Positions 17,455 to 25,884 of a DNA stretch of 64,000 bases are shown piece after piece. A program made the position numbers and the translations under genes. The notes below the pieces were generated by a model that was not told the origin of the DNA, did not search any database, and saw only the letters and a list, made by a program, of their open reading frames with translations. Each line of letters opens with the position of its first letter. Positions within the stretch are counted from its first letter, which is position 1. Source of the DNA: Pseudomonas sp. 14P_8.1_Bac3 (lineage in GTDB: Bacteria > Pseudomonadota > Gammaproteobacteria > Pseudomonadales > Pseudomonadaceae); the NCBI RefSeq assembly GCF_025466085.1, contig NZ_JANLOD010000014.1:31027-95026 (forward strand), given 5' to 3'.

Positions 17455-18302
17455 CGGGGCATCTCGTGGGCACTCGCGGGAAGAAGACGTCGTTGCAGGA
17501 TCTTGAAGTGGTGCGTCTTGGGGTCACGTTCGACGTCAGTGGCCAGACGCAGACGGCTTTGCCCGTCAACCACCTGCACGGTGATTCGAAACCAGCGACT
17601 GCCGATTCCCAGGCCATGGCTGCTCAGGCCTGCACCGGACAACAGCGGGTCTTGGGTAAACGCCTGAACGCTCGCCCACGAGGTCGTCGAACGCTGGCGG
17701 ACCAAGGCGTTGGCCGTGGACGTTTCAACGCCATCGAGCGCCCTCAGCACCGTCGCGGAGGCAGTGTTGATATTCAGGGCGGCATCCGCGGGCAACAAAG
17801 CGACCCACGGTTCCAGTTGCCGCAGCACCGGGCCGTCTACGCCCGGCAACAGGCGCAACTGGCTCAACTCCTGTAATGCGCCGACCTGGCTCAATGACAG
17901 CGGCGGCAGATCAAGCCGCTCGAGCAAGCGTTCCCACCGCTTGAGCGTGACCTGATCGATCCGTCCCTGAGTCAGCAAAGAATTGAGATTGAAGCGCCCG
18001 GCAAGGTCTTCGATTTCCACGCTGACCTGCCCGCCCTCGATGTCGAACTCGGGCGTCGCTTGCGCCCACTCTTGCGTCAAGTCGACGTTTTTTGGCGAAG
18101 CCCGCGCGGCGTCCTGCAACTGCAAGATGGCCCAGCTTTCCCCGGCCATCGCGAGCTGGCGCAAGTGCACGTGTTGCAACGCCTGCCCACTGCTTTGCAG
18201 CGACAGTCGGTGGCTGCGCAACAAGCCACTGGTGATCAGCAGAACCAGGCTCAGAACCAGCAACACGCTGATCAACGCGATGCCCCGTTGACCCCGGTTC
18301 AT
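17451..18302 (-). CDS. gspK: Type II secretion minor pseudopilin K
   Basis: This 283-residue protein is the large minor pseudopilin GspK/XcpX. The prepilin segment is RGIALISVLLVLSLVLLITS just after the start. The usual Glu at mature position 5 is Ser, in line with the known lack of Glu5 in GspK. The body carries the helical insert (ALQELSQLRLLPGVDG, then ALNINTASATVLRAL with the helix-hairpin-helix-like motif) and CDS-wide match to the family. ATG 18302 was chosen since it places the prepilin motif at the N-terminus; the frame is open 36 codons further but that part lies inside gspJ. Confidence 0.88.
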   Translation of the reverse strand: MNRGQRGIALISVLLVLSLVLLITSGLLRSHRLSLQSSGQALQHVHLRQLAMAGESWAILQLQDAARASPKNVDLTQEWAQATPEFDIEGGQVSVEIEDLAGRFNLNSLLTQGRIDQVTLKRWERLLERLDLPPLSLSQVGALQELSQLRLLPGVDGPVLRQLEPWVALLPADAALNINTASATVLRALDGVETSTANALVRQRSTTSWASVQAFTQDPLLSGAGLSSHGLGIGSRWFRITVQVVDGQSRLRLATDVERDPKTHHFKILQRRLLPASAHEMPR

Positions 18303-18841
18303 GGCAACGCCCCTGGCAACAGCAGCACCCGCCGAATCGTCTCGAAACGCCCCACCGAGACCTGCAGCTCCACGGCCAGCGGCTGCTCCGCGTCTCGCCC
18401 GGACGGCCACTCGTCACGCCAGCCGGATTGACGATCGAACACGCGCCAACGCAACGCCCGAACATCATCGAGCAGTTTTTGCCGCTGCAGCAGGGGCGTG
18501 CCTTCACCCTGGCTTTCACGCCACAGCACCCCGCTTTCGAGTCGGTAGCTCAGGCCCTGCCGTTCGCTGCGCGGCTGGTCCAAAGGATTGCGCCAGTGAC
18601 TGCGCTGCATGTGCAGCACTGTGTACTGAAGCACCACGGGCGCGCGGGTGACCTGCATCACGTCCCGCTCAATCACCGCCATCGCCCGTTGCAGGCGTCT
18701 GAAGTCACGTTCATGGGCGGTGGTGCCCTGCTGCACGCGCACGACACCATCGAACAGGCCCCAACTGGCCAGGCCAAGCAAGGCAAAGATCGCCATCGCG
18801 ATGACCAGCTCCAGCAAGGTAAACCCGGTTTGCCTAGTCAT
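18299..18841 (-). CDS. gspJ: Type II secretion minor pseudopilin J
   Basis: The 180-residue product starts MTRQTGFTLLELVIAMAIFA, a type IV prepilin motif with cleavage between Gly6 and Phe7 and Glu5 of the mature form present. The rest (RAMAVIERDVMQVTRAPVV, LSYRLESGVLWRE) matches GspJ/XcpW, which with GspI and GspK forms the pseudopilus tip. ATG 18841 overlaps the end of gspI by 8 bases; an open stretch upstream of it lies wholly in gspI. Confidence 0.88.
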   Translation of the reverse strand: MTRQTGFTLLELVIAMAIFALLGLASWGLFDGVVRVQQGTTAHERDFRRLQRAMAVIERDVMQVTRAPVVLQYTVLHMQRSHWRNPLDQPRSERQGLSYRLESGVLWRESQGEGTPLLQRQKLLDDVRALRWRVFDRQSGWRDEWPSGRDAEQPLAVELQVSVGRFETIRRVLLLPGALP

Positions 18842-19217
18842 GCCGATCGGGTATCCAGCCACTGGCGCGGTGGAGGATTCGCTCGCGGCCGGCGAGGCTG
18901 ACCTCAACCTCGGCGTTGAGCAGTCGCCGATCCGTGGAGGCGCTGACGTGCTCGCGCAGCAGCCAGTCGCGGCGATCCATGTGCACCTGCCGCTGCTGTT
19001 GGCCGACGGTCAAACCGGGTTGCAGGCGTAGTTCATTCAGGCGGTTATCGGCCAGCCAGGTCGAAAAGAGCCGCTCCTCGACCGCACCGGTTTGCTTCAC
19101 CACGTATTGGCTCGCCGACAACACGGCCGCCGCCAGCGTCGAGAACACCGCCAGCGCGACCATGATTTCCAGCAGCGTGAACCCACGCCGACGCGCCCAC
19201 GATCCGCCCTCAATCAT
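18834..19217 (-). CDS. gspI: Type II secretion minor pseudopilin I
   Basis: This 127-residue minor pseudopilin has the prepilin motif RRGFTLLEIMVALAVFSTLA, cleaved after the Gly near residue 12. The body (STWLADNRLNELRLQP, VHMDRRDWLLREHV) matches GspI/XcpV, the core of the GspI-J-K tip complex. ATG 19217 was taken; a TTG one codon upstream is possible. The start overlaps gspH by 8 bases and the end overlaps gspJ. Confidence 0.88.
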   Translation of the reverse strand: MIEGGSWARRRGFTLLEIMVALAVFSTLAAAVLSASQYVVKQTGAVEERLFSTWLADNRLNELRLQPGLTVGQQQRQVHMDRRDWLLREHVSASTDRRLLNAEVEVSLAGRERILHRASGWIPDRHD

Positions 19218-19677
19218 CAATCACGGCCTCACCCAGGCCATCGCTCGACAGGCTCAAAAGCGTGCCATCCCGAGTGGAAAACGTCAGGGTGAAGGCGCTG
19301 CTCTCATCGCTGCTGAGCAGCAACAATTGCGGGGGCCCTTCATCAGCGCCCAGCGTCGAGGAATGCCCATCCTGCTCAAGGTGCAGCCGCAACGCATCGG
19401 GCCACGGCTGAAACGCAGCCTGCGGTTCCCAACCCTGGGCACCGAGCCGCATCGCGCGGTAACCGCCGTCACTGAGGCGCAGGCCGTACTCCACGCCGTC
19501 CAGCACCGCCCGTTCGCGCAACTGTTGGATCATCGCCGCGATGCCCTGTGCTTCCTGCCGGGCCTGGCGCAGCGGATTCGGCCCGGCGGCAAAACTCACC
19601 ATGCCCAGCAGCACGCCGATCAACACCATCACGATCATCATTTCGAGCAAGGTGAACCCCCGACAACGTTGGCGCAT
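19210..19677 (-). CDS. gspH: Type II secretion minor pseudopilin H
   Basis: The 155-residue product starts MRQRCRGFTLLEMMIVMVLI, with cleavage after Gly7 and mature Glu5 present. The remaining beta-rich body (LRERAVLDGVEYGLRLSDGG) fits GspH/XcpU, which sits between the tip complex and the main pseudopilus. It follows gspG with a 3-base gap and overlaps gspI. Confidence 0.88.
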   Translation of the reverse strand: MRQRCRGFTLLEMMIVMVLIGVLLGMVSFAAGPNPLRQARQEAQGIAAMIQQLRERAVLDGVEYGLRLSDGGYRAMRLGAQGWEPQAAFQPWPDALRLHLEQDGHSSTLGADEGPPQLLLLSSDESSAFTLTFSTRDGTLLSLSSDGLGEAVIDD

Positions 19678-19680
19678 GAA

Positions 19681-20136
19681 TCAGTGGTCCCGGTTGCCGA
19701 TATCGGCCGCATGCCCTTCGCCGCCCACCACGCCATCGGAACCGAGGGAATACAGGTCATAGCTGCCATCGATCGATTGCACGCCGGGATTGAGAAATTG
19801 GTAAGGCGTGCCCCACGGGTCGACCGGCAGGTTTTTCAGGTAGCCCTGAGGGTTCCAGTTACGCGCTGCCGGCAGGCCCGACGGACGTTTGCTCAACGCC
19901 TCCAGCCCTTGCTGGGTCGAGGGGTAGTGGAAGTTGTCGAGGCGGTACATTTCCAGGGCGGTGGCGATGGCCTGGATATCGATTTTTGCCGCGGTGACTT
20001 TGGCCTGGTCGGGACGGCTCATGAACTGCGGCACCACGATGGCCCCCAGCACACCGATGATCACGACCACCACCATGATTTCGATCAGAGTGAAACCGCG
20101 TTGCCCGCGGGGCGAGTTGCTGCGTAGAGAGTGCAT
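19681..20136 (-). CDS. gspG: Type II secretion major pseudopilin G
   Basis: This 151-residue major pseudopilin has the motif QRGFTLIEIMVVVVIIGVLG (cleaved after Gly14) and the GspG body LEMYRLDNFHYPSTQQGLEA, PAARNWNPQGYLKNLPVDPW and the C-terminal calcium-binding loop around YDLYSLGSDGVVGGEG. It forms the shaft of the periplasmic pseudopilus that pushes substrates through the secretin. The start ATG 20136 lies 3 bases after the gspF stop. Confidence 0.93.
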   Translation of the reverse strand: MHSLRSNSPRGQRGFTLIEIMVVVVIIGVLGAIVVPQFMSRPDQAKVTAAKIDIQAIATALEMYRLDNFHYPSTQQGLEALSKRPSGLPAARNWNPQGYLKNLPVDPWGTPYQFLNPGVQSIDGSYDLYSLGSDGVVGGEGHAADIGNRDH

Positions 20137-20139
20137 GGG

Positions 20140-21348
20140 TCAATTCACCAATTGGTTGAGGCTGAGAATCGGGAGAAGGATGGCCATGACGATCAGCAGC
20201 ACGACGCCGCCCATCAGCACCAGCATGGCCGGCTCGAAAAGACTGACGACCAGGGCGATGCGCGCCGCCAGGCTGTTTTCCTGTTGCTCGGCGGCGCGCA
20301 CCAACATTTGATCGAGCTCGCCGGCGCGTTCGCCGCTGGCAATCATGTGCAGCATCATCGGTGGGATGTCGCCGCTGAGTTCCAGGCCACGGGTCAGGGT
20401 TCCGCCTTCGCGGACGGAGCGGGCGACATCGACCATGCGGGCACGGATGGTCAGGTTGCCGATGACGGCGGCGGCGATTTCCAGCGCGTCCACCAGCGGT
20501 ACGGCACTCTTGCCGAGGATCGCCAAGGTGCTGGCGAACCGTGCGGCTTCCATCGCCCGCAGCACCTCGCCGGCGATCGGCACGTTCAGGGCCAGGCGAT
20601 GCCAGCGCAGGCGCCACGTCGGCTGGCGCAGACTCCAGCGCCACAGGGTCATCAGCAGAGCCAGCCCGCTCGTCAATGCCAGGAAATGCTGGCGCAGGCC
20701 GTCGCTCACAGCGATCAGCGCCTGCGTCAGCCACGGCAACGGCTGGCCGCTGTCGATGAAAATCTTCACCACATCCGGCACCACGTAGCCGAGCAGAAAA
20801 CCGACGATTGCCACGCTGGCCAGCATCAGGATCAACGGGTAGACCAGCGCCATCTGGATCTTCTGCCTCGAGGCCTGGCGCGCCTGGGTGTACGCCGCCA
20901 ATTGCTCCAGCACGTGACCCAGGTGACCGGAACGTTCACCGGCGGCGACGGTGGCGCGAAACAGCTCTGGAAACGCTTTGGGAAACAAGCCCAATGCGGT
21001 TGAAAGGGCATGACCTTCCATCACTCGGCAACGGACGGCGGACAACAGCCCCGCCACCTTGCGTCGGGTGCTTTGTTTGCTCACCGCCTCAAGCGCTTCT
21101 TCCAGGGGCAAACCGGCCTGAACCAGCGTGGACAATTGCAGCGTCAGTAGCGCCAATTCAGCCGCACGCAAGCGCCCGCGGCGGGGTTGCGTGCCGTTGG
21201 AGCCGCTCGCACTGATCTCTTTCAACTCACGCGGCCACAAACCGCGCTCACGCATCAGCTGTCGGGCATGGCGTGGGCTGTCGGCTTCCAGCCGGCCCTT
21301 GCAGCGTCGACCCTGGGCGTTGTCGGCGCGGTAATCGTAGGTCGGCAC
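20140..21348 (-). CDS. gspF: Type II secretion inner-membrane platform protein F
   Basis: The 402-residue protein has the GspF/PilC layout: two cytoplasmic helical repeats and three membrane segments (near VYPLILMLASVAIVGFLLGY, LALTSGLALLMTLW, and FEPAMLVLMGGVVLLIVMAI). The starting segment PTYDYRADNAQGRRCKGRLE is family-typical. It anchors the GspE ATPase to the platform. It lies 3 bases after gspE and 3 before gspG, within the same operon. Confidence 0.92.
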   Translation of the reverse strand: MPTYDYRADNAQGRRCKGRLEADSPRHARQLMRERGLWPRELKEISASGSNGTQPRRGRLRAAELALLTLQLSTLVQAGLPLEEALEAVSKQSTRRKVAGLLSAVRCRVMEGHALSTALGLFPKAFPELFRATVAAGERSGHLGHVLEQLAAYTQARQASRQKIQMALVYPLILMLASVAIVGFLLGYVVPDVVKIFIDSGQPLPWLTQALIAVSDGLRQHFLALTSGLALLMTLWRWSLRQPTWRLRWHRLALNVPIAGEVLRAMEAARFASTLAILGKSAVPLVDALEIAAAVIGNLTIRARMVDVARSVREGGTLTRGLELSGDIPPMMLHMIASGERAGELDQMLVRAAEQQENSLAARIALVVSLFEPAMLVLMGGVVLLIVMAILLPILSLNQLVN

Positions 21349-21351
21349 GCG

Positions 21352-22824
21352 CTAATCCTCCCGGGTCATGCGCAGGAGTTCGTCGAGGCTGGTCACGCCG
21401 TCGAGCACCCGTTGTCGACCGTCCTGAAACAGACTGCGGGACAGCTTGCGGGCCTCATCGACTAGCGCTTGCTCACCGGCGCCTTGATGAATCAGCGCCG
21501 ACACGGCCGGGGTGACGCTGATCAGTTCGTAAATCCCGATGCGCCCGCGATAACCCTGCTGGCAGTGCTCACAGCCAACCGCGCGGAACAGCTGCGGTGA
21601 CGCCGTCGGATCGAGCCCGAGACGCTGGCACGTCGCCGCGTCGGCACGGTACGGCGCCTTGCAATGCGAGCACAGCGTACGCAGCAGACGTTGCGCGAGA
21701 ATGCCCACCAGCGACGAGGCCAGCAGGTACGCATCGACGCCCATGTCTACCAGCCGCGTCACCGCGCCGGCTGCGCTGTTGGTGTGCAGCGTCGAGAGCA
21801 CCAGGTGCCCGGTCAGCGAGGCCTGCACGGCGATTTCCGCGGTCTCGCGATCGCGGATTTCACCGACCATCACCACGTCCGGGTCCTGCCGCAGAATTGC
21901 CCGCAAACCCCGGGCAAAGGTCATGTCCACTTTCGGATTGACCGGCATTTGCCCCACGCCCGGCAGGTGATATTCGATGGGGTCTTCGACCGTGAGAATG
22001 TTGCGTGTCTGGTCGTTCAAACTGCTCAACGCAGCGTACAGGCTGGTGGTCTTGCCGGAGCCGGTGGGGCCGGTCACCAGCAGAATGCCGTGGGGCCTGG
22101 CCAGCAATTGGCGCAACAGTGCGAGGGTGTCATCCGGCATGCCCAGCCGCCGCAGATCCAGGCGCCCGGCCTGTTTGTCGAGCAGGCGCAGGACCACCCG
22201 TTCGCCATGGGCCGACGGCAACGTCGACACCCGTACATCGACTTCATGTCCGGCCAGTCGCAGGGTCATCCGGCCGTCCTGAGGGATGCGTTTTTCAGCG
22301 ATGTCCAGGCGTGCCATGACCTTGATCCGCGACACCAGCAGGGTCGCCAGTTCACGCCGGGGCCTGAGCATTTCTCGAAGCTGCCCGTCGATCCGCATGC
22401 GCACCGACAACGTCTGTTCGAAGGTTTCGAGGTGTACGTCCGAAGCCTGCTCGCGCACCGCTTCGCTGAGCAGCGCATTGATCAGCCGGATGATCGGTGC
22501 ATCGCCCTGCTGCTCCAGCAAGTCGGCGGTTTGCGGTACTTGATCGACCAGGCTCAGCAAGTCGAGTTCGTCGTCCAGACCTTGGGCCACTTGCTCCGCC
22601 GCGCTCTGACCGTCGCGGTAGGCAATGGCCAGTCGCGTGGCGAACGTCTCTGCGTCCAGCACCTGAATGGGCAGAGGGCAGCCGCACATCCGCCGTGCTT
22701 CCGATAACGCCGACAGCGGCGTATCGGCGCGCAGCAGCAGGCAGGGTTCGCCCCCCTCACACGCCAGCAGAATGCCGAAGCGCCGGGCGAACCCGAACGG
22801 CAGCGGCTCGACGTTATCGCTCAT
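21352..22824 (-). CDS. gspE: Type II secretion ATPase E
   Basis: This 490-residue AAA+ ATPase has Walker A GPTGSGKTTSLYAALS, the Asp box (ILTVEDPIEYHLPGVGQ), Walker B with the PDVVMVGEIRDRETAEIAVQ segment, the His box LTGHLVLSTLHTNSA, and a tetracysteine zinc domain (CSHCKAPYR and, about 35 residues later, GCEHC). It powers pseudopilus assembly from the cytoplasm. The ATG overlaps the gspD stop by 4 bases. Confidence 0.94.
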   Translation of the reverse strand: MSDNVEPLPFGFARRFGILLACEGGEPCLLLRADTPLSALSEARRMCGCPLPIQVLDAETFATRLAIAYRDGQSAAEQVAQGLDDELDLLSLVDQVPQTADLLEQQGDAPIIRLINALLSEAVREQASDVHLETFEQTLSVRMRIDGQLREMLRPRRELATLLVSRIKVMARLDIAEKRIPQDGRMTLRLAGHEVDVRVSTLPSAHGERVVLRLLDKQAGRLDLRRLGMPDDTLALLRQLLARPHGILLVTGPTGSGKTTSLYAALSSLNDQTRNILTVEDPIEYHLPGVGQMPVNPKVDMTFARGLRAILRQDPDVVMVGEIRDRETAEIAVQASLTGHLVLSTLHTNSAAGAVTRLVDMGVDAYLLASSLVGILAQRLLRTLCSHCKAPYRADAATCQRLGLDPTASPQLFRAVGCEHCQQGYRGRIGIYELISVTPAVSALIHQGAGEQALVDEARKLSRSLFQDGRQRVLDGVTSLDELLRMTRED

Positions 22825-24758
22825 GGCTTCACCGGCGCCTGCTTGCGCACATCGAATACCGGCGCATCGGTAGGCGCGTCGAACAACTCACGCGACTGCG
22901 CCGGCAGTAGCAACGAATTGTTCTCGTGCGCCCCCGGCTGGCTCAATTTGCGCAGCGCGTTGTAGCGCTGCTGGCTGACGTCGCTCAGGTCTTCCTTGCT
23001 GCGCACGATGGTCGGCCGCAGGAACACCATCAGGTTGCTTTTGGCCTGGGTGTCGCGGGTCCAGCGAAACAGCGCGCCCAGGTAAGGAATTTCGCGCAGC
23101 AGCGGCACGCCGCTTCGTTCGGTGCGCACGCTGTCGCGGATCAGGCCACCGATCACGATGATCTCGCCATCGTCGGCGAGGATGGTGCTTTTGAGCGCGC
23201 GCTTGTTGGTGATCAGGTCGGAAGAAGCGATACCGGCGGTCGAGGGCGCGATGTCCGAGACTTCCTGCTCCACTTCCAGGCGCAAGGTCGACCCTTCGTT
23301 GATGTACGGCTTGATCTTCAGGCTGATGCCGACGTCCTTGCGCTCGACGGTGGTGAACGGATTGTCCGCCCCGCTGCTGTTGGTGGCATAGGAGCCGGTC
23401 TTGAACGGCACGTTCTGGCCAACGATGATTTCCGCTTCCTGATTGTCCAGGGTCAGCAGGCTCGGCGTGGACAGCAGGTTGCTGTGGCTGTTGGCGGCCA
23501 ACGCCGAAATCAATGCGCCGAATCGGTCGCTGCCCAGCTTCAGGAATGCGCCGTCAGGGCCTGATTTATTTTCGTTGAAGGTCAGGCCGCCAACGATCGG
23601 AACCCCGGTCATGGGAAAGTTGATAAAGCCTTTCGCGTCGCCGGTGCTGACGCCCCACTGGACGCCGACGGCCTCGGAAATGTCCCCGGAGATTTCGACG
23701 ATGGCGGCGTGGATCAGCACTTGCGCCCGCGGCTGATCCAACTGGCGCACGATGCTTTCGACGGTGCGGACTTGCGCTGGCTCGGCGATCAACACCAGTG
23801 CGTTCTGGCTTTCGTCAGCCTTGATCGAGAACGTCGCACCGGACGGGCTGTCCTTCGCCCCGCCCAGGGTCGCTGCCTGTTTGCGGCCCTGCCCCATCAC
23901 TTCCAGAACCTCGGCCAACTGCTTGGCGTCGCTGTGGCGCAGACGAATGACCCGGGCGTTGTCGAGGGTCGCGGTGGCTGGCGTGTCGAGGCCACGCGCC
24001 AGGTCGAGCAGGCGCTGGCGAACCGCTGGCGGGCCGATGAAGATCAGGCGGTTGGTGCGGGTGTCGGCCAGCACTTGAATCGTTGTATCAGCGTTGCGCT
24101 TGCCCAGCGACGACTCAATGATCGTGAGCACATCGGCCGCCTGGGCATGCTGCAATGGCAGCACCGCATGCAGGCTGTTCTGCCCCGAATCGAGCTGCCG
24201 CACGACCTTGGCAATCCGCCCGACATTGGCCGCGGTATCGGTGACCACCAGCGCATTGGCCGACACCGACGGGCCGACATAACCGTTGGCCGAGACCAGC
24301 GGCCGCACCAGCCCGGCAAGGTCAGCGGCACTGCTGGTGTTCAATTCGATGACCTGGGTGACGAATTGCGACGCGGTGGTATTTTTCGCGGTGCCCTGGC
24401 CGGCGCGGGTCTTCGCTTCCGTGACCGGCGTGATCAGGATCCGGTCGCCTTCGTCGATCACCGTGAAGTTGTGGGCATCGAGCACCGAATAAAACAACCG
24501 GCGAACACCTTCGCGGTCGAGGGCCTGGCGGGACATGACGGTGATGCGCCCGGAGACGCGCGGGTCGAGCACCACCGTGGTTCCGAGAATCGTGGAAATC
24601 TCTTCGACGATGTCGCGCAACTCGGCGTTGTTCATCGCCAGTTGCCATTTCTCTTCCTCGGCCTGCACCTCGCCATGAAACAGTGTCGTCGCCAACGCGG
24701 AGAGGAAAAGCAGGGTGCGCAACACGTGCGCGCCTTTGAAGCTGTTCATGGGTGTCAT
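22821..24758 (-). CDS. gspD: Type II secretion secretin D
   Basis: The 645-residue outer-membrane secretin has a signal peptide (TLLFLSALATTLFHGEVQA), the N0 domain and three repeats N1-N3 (for example VIELNTSSAADLAGLVRPL, VLPLQHAQAADVLTIIESSL, VIRLRHSDAKQLAEVLEVM), then the secretin core with VPFKTGSYA and the C-terminal VIGGLIRDSVRTERSGVPLL segment. It forms the channel. No lipobox is present at the signal cleavage site, so piloting may rely on another mechanism. ATG 24758 forms TGATG with the gspC stop; GTG 24761 is one codon earlier. Confidence 0.93.
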   Translation of the reverse strand: MTPMNSFKGAHVLRTLLFLSALATTLFHGEVQAEEEKWQLAMNNAELRDIVEEISTILGTTVVLDPRVSGRITVMSRQALDREGVRRLFYSVLDAHNFTVIDEGDRILITPVTEAKTRAGQGTAKNTTASQFVTQVIELNTSSAADLAGLVRPLVSANGYVGPSVSANALVVTDTAANVGRIAKVVRQLDSGQNSLHAVLPLQHAQAADVLTIIESSLGKRNADTTIQVLADTRTNRLIFIGPPAVRQRLLDLARGLDTPATATLDNARVIRLRHSDAKQLAEVLEVMGQGRKQAATLGGAKDSPSGATFSIKADESQNALVLIAEPAQVRTVESIVRQLDQPRAQVLIHAAIVEISGDISEAVGVQWGVSTGDAKGFINFPMTGVPIVGGLTFNENKSGPDGAFLKLGSDRFGALISALAANSHSNLLSTPSLLTLDNQEAEIIVGQNVPFKTGSYATNSSGADNPFTTVERKDVGISLKIKPYINEGSTLRLEVEQEVSDIAPSTAGIASSDLITNKRALKSTILADDGEIIVIGGLIRDSVRTERSGVPLLREIPYLGALFRWTRDTQAKSNLMVFLRPTIVRSKEDLSDVSQQRYNALRKLSQPGAHENNSLLLPAQSRELFDAPTDAPVFDVRKQAPVKP

Positions 24759-25267
24759 CACTCTGGCTGCCCGGCGTGCGGGCGTAGGTAACGCGTGGAA
24801 ATGGCGGGTGGCGCAGCTTCGGTTTGCGCGTCAAGTCGCTGCAGGAAACGCGCGGCTGACGTCTGCAGGGCCAGCACCTCTTCGCGCCCCTTGTTCCACA
24901 ACACCGCCTGATTCGCCTCGACGCGACGCAACACGCTGCCGCCCGGCAACCGGTCGCCCACCTGATACATCCGTGCGCCTTGGGCATCGGCCAGCAATGC
25001 TCTGGACAGGCCGTTGCCGAGGACAAAACTGGCCTGCAAGGTCAGCGGTTCGGCGCTGGGTCGCAGCGGGGCTTGCGCCGTGAGACCGAGGACGGTGATG
25101 ACCGCTGTCGTGTCCAGCGGCGCACGGACGATTGGCGCCGTGACGGTTGCCACGACGGGTGCGGGCGCGGCGAGTCCTAGGCGAAAACGCCACTCCTGCC
25201 ACGCCAATAACACCGCGTAGCCGACAGACAGCAGCAACAGGAAAAAGACGGAAAGGCGCGTGCTCAC
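24758..25267 (-). CDS. gspC: Type II secretion protein C, short form without PDZ domain
   Basis: This 169-residue protein has one N-terminal membrane helix (LSVFFLLLLSVGYAVLLAWQ) and a periplasmic HR domain (LTLQASFVLGNGLSRALLAD, YQVGDRLPGGSVLRRVEANQ), which contacts the secretin N0 domain. It ends soon after, so the C-terminal PDZ or coiled-coil domain found in many GspC proteins is absent. The start is GTG 25267, overlapping the stop of the cytochrome b-like gene (GTGA). Confidence 0.85.
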   Translation of the reverse strand: MSTRLSVFFLLLLSVGYAVLLAWQEWRFRLGLAAPAPVVATVTAPIVRAPLDTTAVITVLGLTAQAPLRPSAEPLTLQASFVLGNGLSRALLADAQGARMYQVGDRLPGGSVLRRVEANQAVLWNKGREEVLALQTSAARFLQRLDAQTEAAPPAISTRYLRPHAGQPE

Positions 25268-25806
25268 TGGCGTTGTTCACCTCGAACACGGCTGCACAGG
25301 GACATCCGACGCAGCACTCGATGGCCACACAATTCATGGACAATGACCGCGCCAACATGCAGCACGACGAGCAGGGAAAGCACGACGCAGGCCCACATGT
25401 GGATCGTGAAAAATCGGGAGACAAGTTCACGGTTACTGAGCGGCTGAACGATCTCGACCAACCCGAACACATTGATCGGCCGATCCATCATCAATACGCC
25501 GGTGACCAGCACGAGGCTGATGACCAGGTAAATCAATGTGTGCACGAGCAGCGCAAGTCTCTCCATCGGATTGAAAGTCCTCACGCCGGTGTGTCGGGCA
25601 TGAGCGACGAAAACACAGAGCCGCCAGACGAAAAACGGTATGAACACCGTCGTCAGCGACACATTCAGAAAAGAGACCCACTGGTTGATCCGGGGGGAAA
25701 CGTCGACAGTGGCGACGTAGAAGCCGGATATCAGGGTCCAGACGATGATTGCCGCTGATAGCCAGTGCAGCCATACGCGTTGGGTGGAATAACCCAAAGC
25801 CTTCAT
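25264..25806 (-). CDS. Cytochrome b561-like membrane protein, coupled to gspC
   Basis: The 180-residue protein has four membrane helices and fits the prokaryotic cytochrome b561 (CybB/YceJ) family: it opens STQRVWLHWLSAAIIVWTLI, as in CybB. Histidines in or near the helices are His14, His89, His136 and His150, candidates for two heme b pairs (inference). Family members move electrons from quinol to periplasmic acceptors. The stop overlaps gspC by 4 bases, so it is the first gene of the secretion operon, and it lies 78 bases after an LPMO gene. ATG 25806 was preferred; TTG 25827 would add seven residues. Confidence 0.82.
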   Translation of the reverse strand: MKALGYSTQRVWLHWLSAAIIVWTLISGFYVATVDVSPRINQWVSFLNVSLTTVFIPFFVWRLCVFVAHARHTGVRTFNPMERLALLVHTLIYLVISLVLVTGVLMMDRPINVFGLVEIVQPLSNRELVSRFFTIHMWACVVLSLLVVLHVGAVIVHELCGHRVLRRMSLCSRVRGEQRQ

Positions 25807-25837
25807 TATTTGACTCGGTTTCAACAAGAGGATAAGG

Positions 25838-25869
25838 CTTCGGGCGACCGCTTGGCGGATCGCCCGAAG
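25838..25869 (-). terminator. Hairpin between LPMO and cytochrome b/T2SS genes
   Basis: CTTCGGGCGA (25838-25847) and TCGCCCGAAG (25860-25869) are exact 10-base inverted arms around a 12-base spacer, placed right after the LPMO stop. There is no strong T-run on the minus strand (CCTTATCCTCTTG follows), so it looks more like a 3'-protecting hairpin or partial terminator that would allow some read-through into the secretion operon. Confidence 0.5.
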
Positions 25870-25884
25870 GGTTACAGAGAGGAC

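Noticed and set aside
18860..20127. 403-codon plus-strand frame over the gspI-gspG region
   Set aside because: It spans four real pseudopilin genes antisense; it has no coherent domain.
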